From positions 62,001 to 126,000 of the forward strand of contig UQHL01000006.1 in assembly GCA_900540805.1 (NCBI GenBank): a stretch of 64,000 nucleotides of DNA, read 5' to 3'. Under the pieces are notes generated by a model. That model made no database searches. It was not told the origin of the DNA and saw nothing but the letters and a program-made list of their open reading frames with translations. The stretch comes from an uncultured Eubacteriales bacterium (GTDB taxonomy: Bacteria; Bacillota; Clostridia; Christensenellales; Borkfalkiaceae). Positions 57,120 through 64,000 of this stretch are shown in pieces. The position numbers and the translations under genes are program-made. Each line of letters starts with the position of its first letter. Within the stretch, counting starts at the first letter, position 1.

Positions 57120-57848
57120 ATGTCTGCGGTGAAAAGGTTTTTTGTAAAATTGATCGGCGAGGAACCCTGTCTGGAGGGCGAGGAATTCGAACACGCGAAA
57201 AACGTTTTGCGTTTAAGCGTCGGGGACGAGGTAATCCTTTTGGACAACAGCGGAAAAGAATATTCGGCAGTGATCGCGGCCGTGGAAAAGCGGCGGATGA
57301 GATTAAACGTTTTGAAGGAAAACGAGGGGGACAGGGAAGCGGCGACGGAGGTTGCGCTGCTGTTCGGATATCTGAAAAATGCCGATAAAAACGAATTTAT
57401 CGTACAGAAAGCGGTGGAGCTCGGCGTCAAAAAGCTGATCGCGTTTTCCTCGGAATTTTCCTCCGCATACATGAACGAAAACAAGCTGGAACGGTTGAAT
57501 AAGGTATCCAGAGAAGCGGCGAAGCAGTGTCTGCGTTCCGTGGCGCCCGAAGTCGCTTATTGCGGCGATCTGAAAAGCGCGCTGTCTGCGGTAAAGGAGT
57601 ATAAAAACAAGCTGTTTGCGTGCGAGTTTGCGGCGGAAAGCGAAGCGGATATTTCCTCCCTTTCGGGAAGCACGGCTCTGGTCGTGGGCAGCGAGGGAGG
57701 CTTTTCGCGGGAGGAGGAGGCGTCGGCAAAGGAGTTCGGGTTCGCTTCCGTGACGCTGGGAAAGCGTATCCTTCGGGCGGAAACGGCGGCCGTGGCCCTG
57801 ACGGCGGTGACTATGTTTGCGCTGGGCGAATTGGGGAGAAAGGCATGA
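57120..57848 (+). CDS. rsmE: 16S rRNA m3U1498 methyltransferase RsmE
   Basis: 242 residues. PUA-like N-terminal domain (FEHAKNVLRLSVGDEVILLDNSGK in outline, about 21-44) and SPOUT C-terminal domain with KAVELGVKKLIAF, REAAKQCLRSVAPEV, VVGSEGGFSREEE (about 190-202) and LGKRILRAETAAV (knot). It starts 1 bp after prmA and overlaps mtaB by ATGA, forming a translation-coupled trio. Confidence 0.95.
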   Translation: MSAVKRFFVKLIGEEPCLEGEEFEHAKNVLRLSVGDEVILLDNSGKEYSAVIAAVEKRRMRLNVLKENEGDREAATEVALLFGYLKNADKNEFIVQKAVELGVKKLIAFSSEFSSAYMNENKLERLNKVSREAAKQCLRSVAPEVAYCGDLKSALSAVKEYKNKLFACEFAAESEADISSLSGSTALVVGSEGGFSREEEASAKEFGFASVTLGKRILRAETAAVALTAVTMFALGELGRKA

Positions 57849-59101
57849 AGGCGGTGGTGTTTACGCTGGGCTGCAAGGTCAACGACGTAGAGAGCGGGTC
57901 GCTGATCCGCGGCCTGGAGGAGATGGGCTACGCCGTCTCGCGGGAGCTGGAAAGCGCCGAGCTTTATGTGATCAATACCTGCGCCGTTACGGCGGAGGCG
58001 GAACATAAAAGCCGACAGGCGATCTCCAAAGCCCTGAAATTTAATCCGACGGCCAAGGTGCTGGTCTGCGGGTGTGCCTCCGAAAAAAATCCGCTTGCCT
58101 TTGCAGAACGGAAAAACGTGATTTCCGTGACGGGAGCGAGAAGCAAGGGAAAAATCCTCGAGATAGCGGCTTCGGGATTTTCGGAGGAATGGCGGGGCGT
58201 ACACGTCGGGGCCGAAGATACGGGATATGAGGAGCTGCCTGCACCCGAATGTCTCAAAACCCGCAGCTTCGTCAAGATTCAGGACGGCTGCAACCGTTTC
58301 TGTTCCTATTGCGTCATTCCGTATCTGCGCGGCCGCAGCCGCTCGAGGGCGGCGGAGAGCGCGGCGGCGGAAATCTTGTCGGGCGGCGCGCAGGAAACGG
58401 TGATTACGGGCATAGACGTCTCCGATTATCGGGACGAAAAGGGACGGGATTTAGCCGATTTATTGACGTTGGTCAAGGACGCGGAGACGAGGATACGCTT
58501 GGGATCGATAGAAGTCAGCCTCATTACCGAGCGTTTTTTATCCGCGGCGAAGTCGGTAAAGAGTTTTGCGCCGCAGTTCCATTTGTCTTTGCAAAGTGGC
58601 TCGGATAAGGTGCTCAAAAGCATGAACCGACATTACACGCGGGCGGAATATCTCGAAAAGTGCGAGATGATCTATCGCTGTTTCCCCGACGCGGCGATTA
58701 CCACGGATATCATCGTCGGTTTCCCCACGGAGACGGAGGAGGATTTTTGCGATTCCCTGCGTATCGTGGAGGAAGCGGGATTCGCTCAAATACACGCTTT
58801 TCCCTATTCCCCGAGAGAGGGTACGGCGGCCTATAAACGATATAAAGAACTGCCGTATGCCGTAAAGAAAGAGCGGCTGAACCGCCTTTTGGAAAAAGGA
58901 GCCGAGGAAAAGAGGAAATATATGGAAAGGTTTATCGGAAATACGCTGGAGCTGGTCCCCGAAAGCTTTTCAAACGGATATACCGAGGGGTATTCGGAAA
59001 ATTATATCCGTCTGTACGTATCGGGACAAATAGAGAAACGCCCTATACAGGTATGCGCTTACCGCCTTTTTAAGGACGGAATGGAAGCAAAGATAAAATA
59101 G
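57845..59101 (+). CDS. mtaB: tRNA t6A37 methylthiotransferase MtaB
   Basis: Converts t6A37 to ms2t6A37. 418 residues from ATG 57845, which overlaps the rsmE stop. N-terminal MTTase domain with three cluster cysteines (TLGCKVND, INTCAVTAEAE, CGCASEK), radical SAM motif CNRFCSYCVIPYLRG (about 144-158), LGSIEVSLIT, LQSGSDKVLKSMNRHYT and GFPTETEEDF, and a C-terminal TRAM domain. It works on the product of the TsaE/TsaB pathway encoded at 41031-42064. Confidence 0.94.
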   Translation: MKAVVFTLGCKVNDVESGSLIRGLEEMGYAVSRELESAELYVINTCAVTAEAEHKSRQAISKALKFNPTAKVLVCGCASEKNPLAFAERKNVISVTGARSKGKILEIAASGFSEEWRGVHVGAEDTGYEELPAPECLKTRSFVKIQDGCNRFCSYCVIPYLRGRSRSRAAESAAAEILSGGAQETVITGIDVSDYRDEKGRDLADLLTLVKDAETRIRLGSIEVSLITERFLSAAKSVKSFAPQFHLSLQSGSDKVLKSMNRHYTRAEYLEKCEMIYRCFPDAAITTDIIVGFPTETEEDFCDSLRIVEEAGFAQIHAFPYSPREGTAAYKRYKELPYAVKKERLNRLLEKGAEEKRKYMERFIGNTLELVPESFSNGYTEGYSENYIRLYVSGQIEKRPIQVCAYRLFKDGMEAKIK

Positions 59102-59124
59102 AAATAAAAATAAGGAGAATATTT

Positions 59125-59460
59125 ATGAACGACTGCGTTTTTTGCAAAATCGTATGCGGGGAAATCCCATCGCAGAAGCTTTACGAGGACGACGACCTGA
59201 TCGTGATCAGGGATATTGAACCGAAAGCCAAGCTGCATTATTTATGTATTCCGAAGGAGCATTTCGCGCTGCTGTCGGAAATGGACGAGGGAAGGGCGGA
59301 GCTTTTGAAGCGCTGTTTCCAAAAAATTTCCGACCTGCAAAAGCAGCTCGGCCTGGAGGACGGCTATCGAATCATTGTCAATCAGGGCGAAAACGGGGGG
59401 CAGACGGTGCTTCATCTGCACATTCATATTTTGGGCGGCGAGCCCTTGACGGGATTTTAA
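59125..59460 (+). CDS. HIT family nucleotide-binding protein (HinT-like)
   Basis: 111 residues: CVFCKIVCGEIPSQKLYEDD at the N-terminus, the helix region, and the histidine triad HLHIHIL near the C-terminus. The zinc-like CxxC of the FCKI part is typical. It likely hydrolyses purine nucleoside phosphoramidates. AAGGAG upstream; it is 23 bp from mtaB, a frequent neighbour. Confidence 0.93.
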   Translation: MNDCVFCKIVCGEIPSQKLYEDDDLIVIRDIEPKAKLHYLCIPKEHFALLSEMDEGRAELLKRCFQKISDLQKQLGLEDGYRIIVNQGENGGQTVLHLHIHILGGEPLTGF

Positions 59461-59480
59461 TCATTTGAGGAGAGAAAATA

Positions 59481-60392
59481 ATGGATAATCAGGAATACGG
59501 AAAGGTTTCCAAGGAAATCAGAAACTACAAAATTGCGCGCATGAACGTTTTGCTATTTATTGTCTTTACGGTTTTGAACCTGTTTATGCTGCTTATCGAC
59601 AGATACTTTTTATTCAGCGTCTATACCGTTCTGGTGTGTTTTGCGACGGGCTTTGGCTTAAAGGAGGCGGCGATTGAGGCCGGCGCGGCTTCCCCCAACC
59701 TCTATCTGGGGATAGGAATCGCGTTCGGGCTGGCTATTCTGGCGGTATTTTTCGTGATGTGGCTGCTTTCCAAAAAGCGCCGCTGGGCGATGATCGTGCT
59801 TCTCGTCCTCTTTTCGCTCGATTCCGCAGTGGTGCTGGGCGGTATGATTTATTTGGGAGATTTTACGATGCTCATCGATCTCGCCATTCACGGCGTCATG
59901 CTCTATTATCTCATATTGGGCGTGAAAGCTTCGGGCGAGCTTCAAAAGCATTTCCCCGAAGGTGTCAGTCTGACGGTCGAGCGTCTGGACGAAGCCTATC
60001 GTCTCGAGACGGGTACCGATCCTGTGACGGGCGCGCCAGTGAACGGTATTGCGGCCGCCGAAGCGGCTCCCGTCGAAAAGACCGATAAGCCCGATTCCCC
60101 CGTCATCGAAGAAGATACCCCGAAGGGCCGCGTCGTGTTGCAGGCAACGTATAATAATTCCGTCGTCAAAGTAAAAGCGTCGTCCTTTGTTTGGGGAAAG
60201 GCGAAAATTATTATCGACGGAAAAGTGTATGCCTGCGAAAAAGTCGGCGGCTATAAAAGTAAAGATATTTCCGCGGTGGTGAACGGCGTCGAATATACCT
60301 ACAAATACGAGTACAGCTTTTCTAAAATCAGTCATTATCTGCTTGCCGGCAATCAGACGATTGCCCGAAAAGATCAAGTCAACGGGTTTTAG
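59481..60392 (+). CDS. Hypothetical membrane protein, 303 residues
   Basis: No family recognised. Five hydrophobic segments (about 20-40, 44-60, 75-98, 106-126, 130-148) are followed by a cytosolic or external hydrophilic part. A linker rich in Ala/Pro/Asp (AAAEAAPVEKTDKPDSPVIEE) leads to a C-terminal beta-rich domain (about 215-303). The first residues up to 20 are polar. It starts 20 bp after the HIT gene behind GAGGAGAG. Confidence 0.6.
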   Translation: MDNQEYGKVSKEIRNYKIARMNVLLFIVFTVLNLFMLLIDRYFLFSVYTVLVCFATGFGLKEAAIEAGAASPNLYLGIGIAFGLAILAVFFVMWLLSKKRRWAMIVLLVLFSLDSAVVLGGMIYLGDFTMLIDLAIHGVMLYYLILGVKASGELQKHFPEGVSLTVERLDEAYRLETGTDPVTGAPVNGIAAAEAAPVEKTDKPDSPVIEEDTPKGRVVLQATYNNSVVKVKASSFVWGKAKIIIDGKVYACEKVGGYKSKDISAVVNGVEYTYKYEYSFSKISHYLLAGNQTIARKDQVNGF

Positions 60393-60412
60393 AATTTAGA
60401 AAATGTGTCAAT

Positions 60413-60457
60413 AATCCTTTCCGTAAGACCTTTGAGGTCTGCGGGAGGGATTTTTTT
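60413..60457 (+). promoter_or_regulatory. Terminator-shaped hairpin enclosing the ribosome binding site of the 60458 gene
   Basis: AATCCTTTCCGT-A-AGACC (60413-60430, one bulged A) pairs with GGTCTGCGGGAGGGATT (60436-60452), about 17 bp with three G-U pairs, loop TTTGA. The Shine-Dalgarno GGGAGGG (60443-60449) lies wholly in the 3' arm. T7 (60451-60457) abuts ATG 60458. Confidence 0.75.
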
Positions 60458-60901
60458 ATGCCTTGCGGCGCAAAAGCTTTTTTGAAAACGGCGGCGGCCG
60501 TCGTCGCCTGTTTATTGACGGGAACCTGTGTGTTTCTCATGCATGCCTCGGCCTTTGCGGGCGGGAAAAGCACCTATTATCTTTATTCGGCGTCTTCGCA
60601 GGCGGAGATAAAGGAGAGCCTGAAGCCCGCAGAGCTTGTCGGCCTGAAAGGCGAAAGCGCGGTGTATGTCTTTGAAAACGGGGAGGCGGGCGCGGACGCG
60701 GCGTTTGTCGAAAGGATATTGGACGAATACCGCGCGAAGATTTGTTTTGTCGAAGAGGCCGCGGGTACGCTTTCCTATTATTGTTATTCGCCGCGGCTGA
60801 AAAACGGCGTCCTGCTGGAAGGGCGGAAAATTAACCTCCACATCGCCGTGCGGGCGGAGAGTATAGCCCTGGGAACTCCGATTATTTTCGGCGGCTATTG
60901 A
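60458..60901 (+). CDS. Putative YwmB-like exported protein
   Basis: 147 residues. N-terminal signal or anchor segment (KAFLKTAAAVVACLLTGTCVFL), then a small domain. The last part, LSYYCYSPRLKNGVLLEGRKINLHIAVRAESIALGTPII (given in outline, about 105-144), resembles the C-terminus of YwmB with its NLQxA and GTPII sequences. It is shorter than B. subtilis YwmB. In Bacillus ywmB lies near murAA, spoIID and spoIIQ; here a SpoIIQ-like gene follows, which supports the call. Confidence 0.5.
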   Translation: MPCGAKAFLKTAAAVVACLLTGTCVFLMHASAFAGGKSTYYLYSASSQAEIKESLKPAELVGLKGESAVYVFENGEAGADAAFVERILDEYRAKICFVEEAAGTLSYYCYSPRLKNGVLLEGRKINLHIAVRAESIALGTPIIFGGY

Positions 60902-61004
60902 AGCGGAAACGCGGAAGGATAAAAATTTTATTTTTCCGCGTATAAAATAGCCGAACGGGGTCAACAATTTACATACAAAATACATTTTTCGGAGGATTTT
61001 CAAA

Positions 61005-61649
61005 ATGAAAGAACAAAACGAAAACGGGAAATCGCATACGAGCGTAAGAAACAAAAAATTGTATATGTATGTCGCGCTCGGATGTGCCGCGGTGCTTCTG
61101 GCGGCGGCAGTCATCATCACTTCGGTCGCTCTCGCCAACCGCAAACACACTGACGAATTAAACGTCGGCTCGAGCAGCAGCGGAAACGAACAGGGCGGCA
61201 ACGACGGCCCCGACGAGCCCGTCATCACCACGCCCGAGGAATTCGGCGCTCCGCTTGCGACCGTAAACGTAACCAACGAATACGGGTTCTATTACAATCA
61301 GACGCTGAACAATTATTACGAACACATGGGGATCGATATGTCGGCGGAAGCGGGCGCGGAGGTATTTGCCGCGAGAACGGGCACGATCGAGAGCATCTAT
61401 ACCTCCGACGTATTGGTGGGTACGCAGATCATCATCGACCACGGCGACGGGATCAAGAGCGTTTACGAGTACGTGACGGCAAAGGAAGGCCTGAAGGCCG
61501 GAGATAAGGTGAACAAGGGGGACGTGATCGCTACGGTTGCGGAAGCCAACGGAAAGGAATATAAGGACGGGGCACATCTGCACTTCGAAATTTTCGAAAA
61601 CGGCAAAAACGTCGATCCCGCCAAATATCTTACTCTGGAAGAAAAATAA
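61005..61649 (+). CDS. M23 family peptidase, SpoIIQ-like
   Basis: 214 residues: a short cytosolic N-terminus, one membrane helix (about 21-42), a Ser/Gly/Asp-rich linker and a LytM domain. Zinc ligands are intact: HMGIDMS (HxxxD, about 107-111) and HLHFEIF (HxH, about 191-193). B. subtilis SpoIIQ lost one of these, while clostridial SpoIIQ keeps them and is an active endopeptidase in the engulfment channel. The upstream YwmB-like gene and the other sporulation genes favour SpoIIQ; a general wall hydrolase is the alternative. Confidence 0.75.
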   Translation: MKEQNENGKSHTSVRNKKLYMYVALGCAAVLLAAAVIITSVALANRKHTDELNVGSSSSGNEQGGNDGPDEPVITTPEEFGAPLATVNVTNEYGFYYNQTLNNYYEHMGIDMSAEAGAEVFAARTGTIESIYTSDVLVGTQIIIDHGDGIKSVYEYVTAKEGLKAGDKVNKGDVIATVAEANGKEYKDGAHLHFEIFENGKNVDPAKYLTLEEK

Positions 61650-61699
61650 GCGGCGTTTGCCTGTCGAGAGCAGCCGCGTTTCGTATATCGGAACGCGGC

Positions 61700-61762
61700 C
61701 TGCAGCCTATTGTCTGCAGTATATCGCCTGCAGAGTACCGTCTGCGTCACACGGTACTCTGC
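61700..61762 (+). repeat. 14-bp tandem repeat (four units) ending in a hairpin
   Basis: CTGCAGCCTATTGT, CTGCAGTATATCGC, CTGCAGAGTACCGT and CTGCGTCACACGGT run head to tail from 61700 to 61755. GCAGAGTACCGT (61730-61741) also pairs perfectly with ACGGTACTCTGC (61751-61762). CCGCGTT/AACGCGG (61674-61698) flanks the left side. The period is not a multiple of three, so it is not coding. The rest of 61763-61895 shows nothing clear. Confidence 0.75.
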
Positions 61763-61895
61763 GCGCAAACGTCGGCGGACAGCCGATAACAAACGACGAG
61801 CGTCGTGTGTACTATGGCATAGGAAAAGCGGTACGCGGCGCGGCATGAACGGCATGCAAAATTCCCGCGTGTCATAAAACAAGCTTCCCGCGCAT

Positions 61896-61933
61896 AAAAT
61901 AACCTGCTAATACATTTTAGGGGTTATTTTTTT
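61896..61933 (+). promoter_or_regulatory. Terminator-shaped hairpin overlapping the M1 peptidase ribosome binding site
   Basis: AAAATAACC (61896-61904) pairs with GGTTATTTT (61922-61930); inner CTAA/TTAG (61907-61910 with 61917-61920). The likely Shine-Dalgarno AGGGG (61919-61923) is in the 3' arm. T7 (61927-61933) abuts ATG 61934. Confidence 0.7.
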
Positions 61934-63388
61934 ATGAAACGCATTCTTTGTTTTTTGCTTTCTGCAGTGTGTCTCGTCGCGCTCGCTTTCGGCGCGTCGG
62001 GCTGTAAAAAATCCGCGGGCCGCACGTGCGCGTACGAAATTACCGCAGAATACGTGCCCGAAACCTCCACGCTGACCGCGATGATGAAGGTGGAATACAA
62101 GAATACGACGGAAAACGAAATTTCCGCCCTCAAATTCAACATGTATCCCAACGCCTATCGGGAAAGCGCCTCCTATAAGCCCGTTTCTCCCGTCTATTCC
62201 TCGGCGGCGTATTATGACGGCAAAAGCTACGGCGGCATGGAGATCTCCAGTGTTGACGGAGCGAAAAACTGGGAGGTGACGGGCGAGGACGAAAATATTC
62301 TCTGCGCCTATCTGGAAGAATCCCTGTTCCCCGGGGAAAAGATCACGCTGAACGTCTGTTTTCTCACCAAGCTTGCGAAGATCAATCACCGCACGGGCAT
62401 CGGTCAGAAATCCATCAATCTCGGCAACTTTTATCCCGTCCTCTGCGCCTATCTCGACGGAGAGTTTTACGAGTGCGTTTATTATTCGGACGGCGATCCC
62501 TTCGTATCCGAATGCGCGTCCTATCAGGTCGTCCTTACCGTTCCCAAGGAATATACGGTGGCCGCGACGGGCAAGGTGACGTCCGAAAAGACGCTGGAGA
62601 GCAAAAAGGAATATACCATGTCCGCGTCGAACGTCCGCGATTTTGCGATTGTTCTGTCCGATTGCTTCGAGGTTGCGGAAACCAAGTGGAAGGGCGTGGA
62701 TATCAAATATTACTATTACAACGACGAAACGCCCGCGGCGCACCTTGCGGCGGCGCAGGAAGCCCTCGAATATTATTCTGCGACCTTCGGAGCCTATCCC
62801 TACGATATCTATTCGGTGGTGCAGACGGGCTTCTGTTACGGCGGCATGGAGTTCCCCGCGCTGTCTCTCATCAGCGACGCCTTAAACGAGCAGAACTGCG
62901 TCTATACGATCGTTCACGAAACCGCCCATCAGTGGTGGTATGTCGCGGTCGGCAGCAATCAGGTGGAAAATGCCTGGCAGGACGAGGGCCTTACGGAATA
63001 TTCCGCCGCGCTTTTCTTTGAAAATCATCCCGATTACGGCTTCACGAGAGAACAGCTCGTCTCCGACGCGCTGGCGGAGTACCGCTCCTACTATAACGTT
63101 TACAGCCAGGTGTTCGGCGACGCCGACACGCGAATGACCCGTTCGCTCAAGGATTATCTCAGCGAGTACGAATACCGCAGCATCGCTTACGATAAGGGCG
63201 CCGTGCTTTTCGATACCCTGCGCACAAGTATCGGCGACAAGCGCTTTTTCTCGGGCCTTAAGCGGTATTATTCGGACTATAAGTTCCGGATCGCGAATCC
63301 CGAGGATATGATCGGTTGTTTCGAAAAATCGGGCGTCGATGTGGCAGGCTTTTTCGATTCCTTTTTGAGCGGCAAAGCGGTGATCTGA
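61934..63388 (+). CDS. M1 family metallopeptidase lipoprotein
   Basis: 484 residues. Lipoprotein signal ending GASGC (Cys 24). N-terminal beta domain with MMKVEYKNTTENEISALKFNMYPNAYR, as in the aminopeptidase N saddle. The catalytic domain has YGGMEFPALSLIS (the GxMEN-like site, about 299-311) and the zinc motif HETAHQWWYVAVGSNQ with a downstream Glu in DEGLTEYSA (HExxH-18-E, about 333-357). Then YDKGAVLFDTLR. Probably a surface aminopeptidase. The C-terminal HEAT domain of larger M1 enzymes is missing. Confidence 0.9.
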   Translation: MKRILCFLLSAVCLVALAFGASGCKKSAGRTCAYEITAEYVPETSTLTAMMKVEYKNTTENEISALKFNMYPNAYRESASYKPVSPVYSSAAYYDGKSYGGMEISSVDGAKNWEVTGEDENILCAYLEESLFPGEKITLNVCFLTKLAKINHRTGIGQKSINLGNFYPVLCAYLDGEFYECVYYSDGDPFVSECASYQVVLTVPKEYTVAATGKVTSEKTLESKKEYTMSASNVRDFAIVLSDCFEVAETKWKGVDIKYYYYNDETPAAHLAAAQEALEYYSATFGAYPYDIYSVVQTGFCYGGMEFPALSLISDALNEQNCVYTIVHETAHQWWYVAVGSNQVENAWQDEGLTEYSAALFFENHPDYGFTREQLVSDALAEYRSYYNVYSQVFGDADTRMTRSLKDYLSEYEYRSIAYDKGAVLFDTLRTSIGDKRFFSGLKRYYSDYKFRIANPEDMIGCFEKSGVDVAGFFDSFLSGKAVI

Positions 63389-63449
63389 ACGGGAAAATGG
63401 CATTTTCGGCGCGCGAGAAAGATTTTAGAGAAAATTTACGGGAAAATAC

Positions 63450-63478
63450 TTGCCAAAAACGCTTTCTTAGCGTATAAT
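63450..63478 (+). promoter_or_regulatory. Sigma-A type promoter of the corA leader
   Basis: TTGCCA (63450-63455), 17 bp, TATAAT (63473-63478); start near 63485, giving a leader of about 290 nt. Confidence 0.8.
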
Positions 63479-63553
63479 GTTATAGACCGAAGGCTGAAAG
63501 CGCACGTAAATTTTTGTGTGCCGAGGCCGAAACGTTTGAGGTAAGGAGCAATT

Positions 63554-63652
63554 ATGGACGCTGTCCCCGACAACCGAAGTAGTATGGCTACAATTTACGG
63601 AAAACCCGCAGTGCCGAGTCACGGAATACGATTTTACGGAAGATTTGTTTGA
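63554..63652 (+). CDS. Leader peptide ORF upstream of corA (32 residues)
   Basis: ATG 63554 follows TAAGGAG at 5-6 bp, the best kind of ribosome binding site in this window, and ends at TGA 63652. The peptide starts MDAVPDNRSSMATIYG and ends SHGIRFYGRFV. It stops 28 nt before the 5' arm of the terminator, a position suited to translation-dependent control. Its IRFYG resembles the CorA start MIRFYK. No signal or membrane segment. I know no homologue. Confidence 0.6.
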   Translation: MDAVPDNRSSMATIYGKPAVPSHGIRFYGRFV

Positions 63653-63680
63653 TCTTTGACCTTCGATAATCGAGAATACC

Positions 63681-63712
63681 AACGCACGGGCGGTTTTTCC
63701 CGTGCGTTTTTT
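63681..63712 (+). terminator. Intrinsic terminator between the leader ORF and corA
   Basis: AACGCACGGG (63681-63690), loop CGGTTTTT, CCCGTGCGTT (63699-63708), then TTTT. 10-bp perfect stem, 62 nt before the corA ATG. Confidence 0.9.
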
Positions 63713-63773
63713 CGTGCCCTCAAAGGGGCGCGGAAAGCCGATTTTCCTTCAATTTTTTTAAGGCGGTACGATC

Positions 63774-64000
63774 ATGATTAGATTTTACAAGACGGATGAA
63801 AATCTCCGCATCGCGCCCGTCGAAGCGTTTGAAAAACGCTGCTGGGTGGAGATGATCAACCCCACCGACGACGAGGTGGAAGACATTCGGGAGCTTAGCG
63901 GGATTCCCGAGGAAATGCTGAAAGCGGCGCTCGACGAGGAGGAGTCCGCGCGGGTGGATACGGACGAAGGGGCTACCATGTATGTGGTGGATAGTCCGAT
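63774..64000 (+). CDS. corA: CorA family magnesium/divalent cation transporter (5' part only)
   Basis: 75 complete codons lie before the window end. ATG 63774 follows AAGGCGG. MIRFYKTDENL, CWVEMINPTDDEVEDI, GIPEEMLKAALDEEESARVDTDEG and MYVVDSP match the N-terminal cytosolic domain of CorA/MIT proteins (WINLxNPT and LDEEE patterns). The membrane part with GMN is outside the window. Confidence 0.88.
   Translation, partial: MIRFYKTDENLRIAPVEAFEKRCWVEMINPTDDEVEDIRELSGIPEEMLKAALDEEESARVDTDEGATMYVVDSP

Larger units (their letters stand above)
63485..63773 (+). promoter_or_regulatory. Structured corA leader, candidate attenuator
   Basis: It contains a hairpin GCGCAC (63500-63505)/GTGTGC (63516-63521), a small ORF at 63554-63652 with a strong ribosome binding site, a small hairpin GTAG/CTAC (63579-63591), and a strong terminator at 63681. 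Known Mg2+ (M-box), Mn2+ (yybP-ykoY), NiCo and c-di-AMP riboswitch cores were looked for by eye and not found. Confidence 0.6.

Noticed and set aside
63485..63773. M-box, yybP-ykoY, NiCo or c-di-AMP riboswitch upstream of corA
   Set aside because: None of their conserved core sequences could be placed; the leader is described as unidentified instead.

Overview
The window looks like about 64 kb of chromosome from an endospore-forming, single-membrane bacterium of the class Clostridia. The evidence is the sporulation cluster spoIIGA-sigE-sigG-ylmC, a SpoIIQ-type M23 protein next to a YwmB-like protein, a BclA-like spore-surface protein, Gram-positive style Shine-Dalgarno sequences, frequent TTG/GTG starts and consensus sigma-A promoters (TTGACA-17-TATAAT). 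GC is by eye in the low-to-mid 50s percent. An assignment near Christensenellales is a guess from gene content only. No tRNA, rRNA, CRISPR array, insertion sequence or phage gene was seen.

Layout. (1) 1-4340: dnaA (leftward, cut by the window edge) diverges from recF, followed by a PHP phosphoesterase and a VanW-family envelope protein. Almost everything to the right is on the + strand, as expected next to an origin. (2) 4575-17586: housekeeping genes asnS, plsX, rnc, smc, ftsY, an ABC exporter pair, trmD, ylqF/rbgA, a LURP-one-like protein, rnhB and yraN. (3) 17697-23770: a purine-salvage unit. A guanine-type riboswitch precedes xpt, and a BMP/PnrA-type nucleoside ABC transporter follows. 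(4) 23912-31872: an MFS transporter (minus), then spoIIGA-sigE-sigG, tldD/tldE, ylmC and a ferritin-like protein. (5) 32013-34535 (minus): a DUF4130 protein and its radical SAM partner. (6) 34655-38436: a two-component system and two unknown genes. (7) 38485-46208: a repeat array, glyA, an FMN riboswitch with a RibU-like transporter, tsaE-tsaB-rimI, a hydrolase, a membrane-fused MurF-like ligase and ddl. (8) 46330-55851: a BclA-like protein (minus), obg, an unknown 507-residue protein, yhbY, grpE, a small XRE regulator facing dnaK, dnaJ and ybaK. (9) 56120-63388: prmA-rsmE-mtaB-HIT, membrane proteins, YwmB-like, SpoIIQ-like and an M1 metallopeptidase lipoprotein. (10) 63450-64000: a long leader with a small upstream ORF and a terminator before corA (cut by the window edge).

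The most unusual material lies between genes. Three genes (ddl, the ywmB-like gene, the M1 peptidase) share one architecture: an intrinsic-terminator-shaped hairpin whose 3' arm carries all or part of the ribosome binding site, then a T7 run that abuts the ATG. corA has a leader ORF with a strong ribosome binding site upstream of a terminator. tsaE appears leaderless. A dispersed repeat carrying a -10 box and a hairpin occurs upstream of glyA and ybaK. The dnaK promoter shares a palindrome with a divergent XRE gene, has no CIRCE element, and its leader contains a terminator-like hairpin. Several intergenic regions carry short degenerate tandem repeats with periods of 14 to 40 bp.
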